From Phycisphaerae bacterium (lineage in GTDB: Bacteria; Planctomycetota; Phycisphaerae; JAAYCJ01): DNA of 17,423 nt. The position numbers and the translations under genes are program-made. Below are positions 13,928-17,423 of this stretch, piece after piece (position 1 is the first letter of the stretch; every line of letters begins with the position of its first letter). Location: the NCBI GenBank assembly GCA_012514125.1, contig JAAZAW010000179.1, positions 1 through 17,423 of the forward strand, written 5' to 3'. Under the pieces are notes generated by a model that saw nothing but the letters and a program-made list of their open reading frames with translations, ran no database searches and had not been told where the DNA came from.

Positions 13928-13965
13928 ATTTCCGGACTCATAAACATCACAGATCATACGCAACG

Positions 13966-14008
13966 AGAACCGGCTGAAGGAAACACCTTCCGCCGGTTCT
14001 TGTTTTTA
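13966..14008 (+). terminator. Strong rho-independent terminator of the 70-residue gene
   Basis: AGAACCGGC (13966-13974) pairs perfectly with GCCGGTTCT (13992-14000); inside, after one mismatch, GAAGG pairs with CCTTC around the loop AAACA. The stem is followed by TGTTTTTA. On the other strand there is no T run, so it belongs to the plus-strand gene. Confidence 0.9.
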
Positions 14009-14088
14009 CTTATCCCTATCCACAAGTTAGGAACAATGTATACACAATTCGACGATAATCCGACGTTGAAACCATGGCTCAAAAACGA

Positions 14089-17079
14089 TCATTTTGCCAG
14101 AAAGACATTCCCCATTGAAACAGGCCGGGCGTATTGGTTGGCTGTGCCCGACCAGGTCGAAAGTTCACTGACGGCGGCAGAAACCCGCGCAAAATCGATT
14201 CCCCACCAGCGATTGATTTTTGTCGTTCCATCCACATCGGCCAGCGGAATACCAATCTCGGCCTGCCAGCGATCCGGGAAATTTGCCACCGCTGCGCGAA
14301 TCTGATTGGGCCAGCGCTCCGATGCCCTCATGCGATTGGCTTCGAGCGTTCCCCGAAACGTCAGCACGTTTCCGTTCCCTTTGACAATCACCTGATAGGC
14401 ATCGAGCGGATTGAGCGAGGCGGTATTGTCCGGGTCGAGTACGACCGCGACAAGGTCTTCGCCCCACGGCATGCCCGCGCTGCACTCGACCGTATTGGCC
14501 GCGATATTGAAACGTTCATGATCGGGCTGATAACATGTAAAAGCCAAATATAAATTCCGCTCGTCATAGCCGATCTGCACCAGCGTGGGTCGCCGGGCGA
14601 CGCGGTCGATTTGCCCCAGTCGCCGATCGTTAATCCCGTCGGAACGAATCGGTATAAAACCACCCGCCACCGCCGAGGGCATCTCGGGCCAATCGTCAAA
14701 ATGTCCGTCGATCCGCACCATTTTGTCCAGCTTTCCCCCTGCCAACGCACAATAACGACATTCCAGATCGACCGTCGTATCGTCTTTGAGTTTGAGTTGA
14801 ACCCATTGCGTGTTTACTCCAAACATTCCCAGCGCGACACCGGGCGATTGAAGTTTCAGGGTCGAACGAACAGGCCAAGCCCAGCTAAGTCCGCTGAGAT
14901 TCAGAGAATCGTCCGATTGCACAACTTCGAGCGGAGATGCGATAGATTCAAATCCAATGATCCCCTTCTCGGCGCCTTCGCGAAAGTTTCTTGCCACCAG
15001 ATGAAACGACCATTCGATTTTCTGGCGACCGGTCTTTACATCCGTTACATTTTTTGCGCGGACGCCCTGCGTCTCTAATGCCAATCCCTGCGCAAAGTCT
15101 CGGAACTGACTCTCGTAAAGTCGTTGCATGAGCCGATCATTTTCAACAAACGTTTTCTGTGTGGTCGGTGAAACGGAAGTCGTCTGTTGCGAGGCAGCGC
15201 TGCGAGTTCCAAGGCCGTCGAGTTCCAGGCCTGCGATCATCGGCGCAAGCATCCACGCCTGTTCCCGATTGCAAAGTCCGTCGTTTCGCACAGTCCAGAT
15301 CGATCCGTCAAAAGCGTCGGCATGGGCAAATCGCACCAGGTGCTTTGTCAGCCAATCCGCCAGCTCGCCTCGACCCGCGTTCTTCAGAGCTTTAAGATAC
15401 GCCGCATCCATAAGCCCGCGTTTGATCATTTTCAAGCGGATCGAACCCAGGGGCTTGTCGTAGCCGAACCACTCGCCCGGATAAATCAGAATGTTTCCGC
15501 TCCCTCGGCCATAATCCTTGATCGCCGACGCTTTTAGCCCGGGCCAATCATTCACTCTGCCAAGCATCACACCCGAGGTCTCGTATCGCCCCACCGTCCA
15601 CGCGATTGCCTGGGGGAAATACGATGGATAACTTATCTTCAACGTCGGCAGCGTTCCATCCGACTTCGACAATCGCCACCATATCCTCGTACCCTGCTCG
15701 CGAAAGGCTCCGATCATCGCGGGGTCAAGCCATTTTTCTTCCGGACAAACCGCACCCGCCAAACTCATACTCGCATCGAACGATTTAAACCCAGGCCAAC
15801 CCATCGGGGCAAGGTCCGTCGTTATAAATGGATGCACTAATATCGCCGGCGACTCCGACTCGCGCACCTGCTTCATCCATTCGACACTAGCGTGATAAAC
15901 CGAAACCGACTCTTCGAACGAATCGCTCCAGATCGGAATCGCCACCGGGCTTCCGATCACCCCCGGACGAACGAGCGTTTCATTAAATTGGCGAAGATAA
16001 TTTTTCAAAATCCGGCCATAAAGCTCGGATGAATAAGGCCCATACATCTGCGTCGATGGATAATACAAATCGGCGGGTATGGGCCAATATTGTCTGGCTC
16101 GGTTTGAATTTTTCAGTACCCCCTCCACCAGCCTGGAATAGCCTTCCCAATCAATATACATACTCGCCGGATCGGTGCCCGAAATTTTCGGAAACACACG
16201 CGTCAGCCACGGTTCGATCCCGTGCTCATCGAGCAATCGGCAATATTCGCCGATCAACTCCGCGAGTTTTTCCGTCCGCTGCCGGTCGGGCGGCAACACC
16301 AGACGATCCGATTCCCGAAGTTCGCCTATCTCGTGTTCAAGCCATATCTTCGGCGCATCCACTAATCCGAAAATATCCACTCCGGGATTCGGCAAATCGA
16401 ACCCCCACGTCCGCAATCGAACCGGACGGGACATTTTTTTATTCGACCATTCGAGACGAATCTCACCCGTATACATCGCCCGGGGCGTCTTTGACGGAAT
16501 ATCGACTTCCACCCACAACAGGGTTTGTCCCTGTGAATTTCCCGGAATGACAAAACGCCCGTTTTCATCTGCAAAAATCGGTGCCAGCGGGTCAGGATAC
16601 GATCGGCTTGTCAAAAAAGACGGTAAAATAAGTCTCGCATCATAAGCGTCATAGTTTGAAATGGGTACTTCCAACACCCGATACACTCGCCATCGTGACG
16701 GTTCGATTGGTGTTGCCCCAAGATCGTTTTTCGTCGATTCCAATGCCCGCACAAGCGTCATCGGCGAAAAGGCCAGGTTCATTTCTCCCCCATCGCCGGG
16801 TCCCGCAATGAGTTGAAACGCCACCGTCTCGCCCCCCGCTCCGTAAAGGAGAATATCCCGCGTCTCAGGATTCACCAGCAAGGGGTCTTCCGCCAGGGGA
16901 AAATGGTCCGAAAAAATCCGTTCATTCATCGGAGCCACTTTAAAATAATCATTCTCGTCCGAAACGCTCGGAGCATTCTGAGGCCCAAGGCACGATACAG
17001 GCCCAAGAGCCAGAATCATCGCCATAACTAAAAAGGGTCGCCGATATCGAGATATTAAATTATTTCCATCGAATTTCAT
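14089..17079 (-). CDS. Large exported protein with DUF4091/GH123-like region and C-terminal CBM9-like domain, putative lipoprotein
   Basis: This 996-residue protein begins with a signal peptide: basic n-region (Arg11, Arg13, Arg14), hydrophobic core (15-27) and PVSC with Cys30 as a possible lipid site, though Pro at -3 is not a standard lipobox. Residues about 75-225 look like a beta-sandwich. The central part (about 230-590) resembles a TIM-barrel glycosidase; its end, NILIYPGEWFGYDKPLGSIR (529-548) followed by LKMIKRGLMDAAYLKAL, is the DUF4091 signature. A second beta-rich segment covers about 690-785. The end (about 787-996), starting VRIDGHFDDWPEMP and holding YDERNLYLAFTCY and GEDLVAVVLDPDN, is CBM9-like. 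A role in binding or cutting extracellular polysaccharide is inferred. The start has no clear Shine-Dalgarno site. No partner genes are adjacent. Confidence 0.82.
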   Translation of the reverse strand: MKFDGNNLISRYRRPFLVMAMILALGPVSCLGPQNAPSVSDENDYFKVAPMNERIFSDHFPLAEDPLLVNPETRDILLYGAGGETVAFQLIAGPGDGGEMNLAFSPMTLVRALESTKNDLGATPIEPSRWRVYRVLEVPISNYDAYDARLILPSFLTSRSYPDPLAPIFADENGRFVIPGNSQGQTLLWVEVDIPSKTPRAMYTGEIRLEWSNKKMSRPVRLRTWGFDLPNPGVDIFGLVDAPKIWLEHEIGELRESDRLVLPPDRQRTEKLAELIGEYCRLLDEHGIEPWLTRVFPKISGTDPASMYIDWEGYSRLVEGVLKNSNRARQYWPIPADLYYPSTQMYGPYSSELYGRILKNYLRQFNETLVRPGVIGSPVAIPIWSDSFEESVSVYHASVEWMKQVRESESPAILVHPFITTDLAPMGWPGFKSFDASMSLAGAVCPEEKWLDPAMIGAFREQGTRIWWRLSKSDGTLPTLKISYPSYFPQAIAWTVGRYETSGVMLGRVNDWPGLKASAIKDYGRGSGNILIYPGEWFGYDKPLGSIRLKMIKRGLMDAAYLKALKNAGRGELADWLTKHLVRFAHADAFDGSIWTVRNDGLCNREQAWMLAPMIAGLELDGLGTRSAASQQTTSVSPTTQKTFVENDRLMQRLYESQFRDFAQGLALETQGVRAKNVTDVKTGRQKIEWSFHLVARNFREGAEKGIIGFESIASPLEVVQSDDSLNLSGLSWAWPVRSTLKLQSPGVALGMFGVNTQWVQLKLKDDTTVDLECRYCALAGGKLDKMVRIDGHFDDWPEMPSAVAGGFIPIRSDGINDRRLGQIDRVARRPTLVQIGYDERNLYLAFTCYQPDHERFNIAANTVECSAGMPWGEDLVAVVLDPDNTASLNPLDAYQVIVKGNGNVLTFRGTLEANRMRASERWPNQIRAAVANFPDRWQAEIGIPLADVDGTTKINRWWGIDFARVSAAVSELSTWSGTANQYARPVSMGNVFLAK

Positions 17080-17423
17080 ATCCAGATGCTACACGATTCA
17101 GCCTTTTGATGCAACCGCATCGTCTATTACCCTCATCCCCCTGGTCTGCTCAAAAATCTCACACGCTGTTGAACGGGGGCTGTAATAGTGAGCGAATCAA
17201 AACACAACATTTGGCGGTATCGTAAATTTGTAGAAAGTCAGTTGGAAGTTAGAAGTTGGAAGTTAAAAACGATGTTTGACTTCGATCGCTGAGCTTGTGA
17301 TTTCCGACTCAAAGCCCGACCGCCCTACCCTTAAAGATCGCACACCGGTGGCCGAATGCCGATTTTCGGAAAAATAAGCAATCCCAAAAACCATAAGCGC
17401 TTTATTTGACTGAAGATAAGAAT
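17080..17423. other. Gene-free right end of the window (344 bases)
   Basis: No gene is supported. It contains the short heptamer array at 17239-17266 and, next to the lipoprotein start, a weak promoter-like pair on the minus strand (TTGCAT and TAGCAT, 17 bases apart) whose transcript would start almost at the ATG. The rest shows nothing I recognise; the next gene upstream must lie outside the window. Confidence 0.5.
17239..17266. repeat. Short heptamer array (AAGTTRG units)
   Basis: Four consecutive 7-mers CAGTTGG, AAGTTAG, AAGTTGG, AAGTTAA. The unit is the reverse complement of the CTAACTT/CCAACTT repeats at 2729-2866 and in 1985-2075, so the same repeat family lies 14 kb away in the opposite orientation. 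Confidence 0.75.

Noticed and set aside
14611..16645. Several plus-strand frames of 110-173 residues within the lipoprotein gene
   Set aside because: All overlap the 996-residue coding frame with recognised domains and have arginine/serine-rich, domain-less translations.
17300..17423. Start of another gene at the right edge
   Set aside because: No open frame with ribosome site or familiar protein sequence is visible on either strand.

Overview
This window looks like a chromosomal piece of a free-living bacterium with an outer membrane and moderate GC content. The best guess is Planctomycetota, class Phycisphaerae or close to it. The reasons are the gene mix (a DUF4091-type lipoprotein with a CBM9-like tail, a large sodium/solute symporter, a class II aldolase, an animal-like adenylosuccinate lyase) and the pyrimidine-rich repeat tracts between genes. 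This placement is inference; no rRNA or tRNA is present to confirm it. All but one of the genes lie on the minus strand, so they are transcribed from right to left.

Right part (17.4-13.5 kb): a 996-residue exported protein resembling DUF4091/GH123-like glycan-active proteins occupies 14089-17079. A short plus-strand gene for an unrecognised 70-residue protein (13715-13927) ends in a strong terminator. Divergent from it is a two-gene operon of a phosphoribosyltransferase and a dienelactone-hydrolase-type alpha/beta hydrolase (13455-12100), a pair that exists as one fused protein in some other bacteria.

Middle part (12.1-6.1 kb): a 775-residue sodium:solute symporter, a class II fructose-bisphosphate aldolase with a near-consensus promoter and a strong terminator, a PilZ-domain protein, and a long adenylosuccinate lyase resembling the animal enzyme. 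These appear to be separate transcription units.

Left part (6.0-0 kb): orotate phosphoribosyltransferase and a stand-alone cyclodeaminase/cyclohydrolase (C1-folate) form a tight pair. They are followed by glmS, then ybaB-recR, then UDP-glucuronate decarboxylase overlapping by 8 bases a UbiA-family prenyltransferase that runs off the left edge. Nucleotide synthesis (pyrE, purB, C1-folate), amino-sugar and nucleotide-sugar supply (glmS, UXS) and recombination repair (recR-ybaB) are therefore side by side.

Most genes are ordinary housekeeping. The less ordinary signals are: intergenic repeats (two REP-like families plus arrays with 7-, 8- and 13-base periods) around 1.3-2.9 kb, 12.0 kb and 17.2 kb; a pair of related AT-rich palindromes between purB and pyrE; a reversal of strand GC skew near 6 kb without a change in gene direction; the unknown 70-residue gene; and a DUF4091-like protein that seems to lack the usual acidic pair. 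I see no CRISPR array, insertion sequence, prophage, tRNA or rRNA, and no complete defence system.
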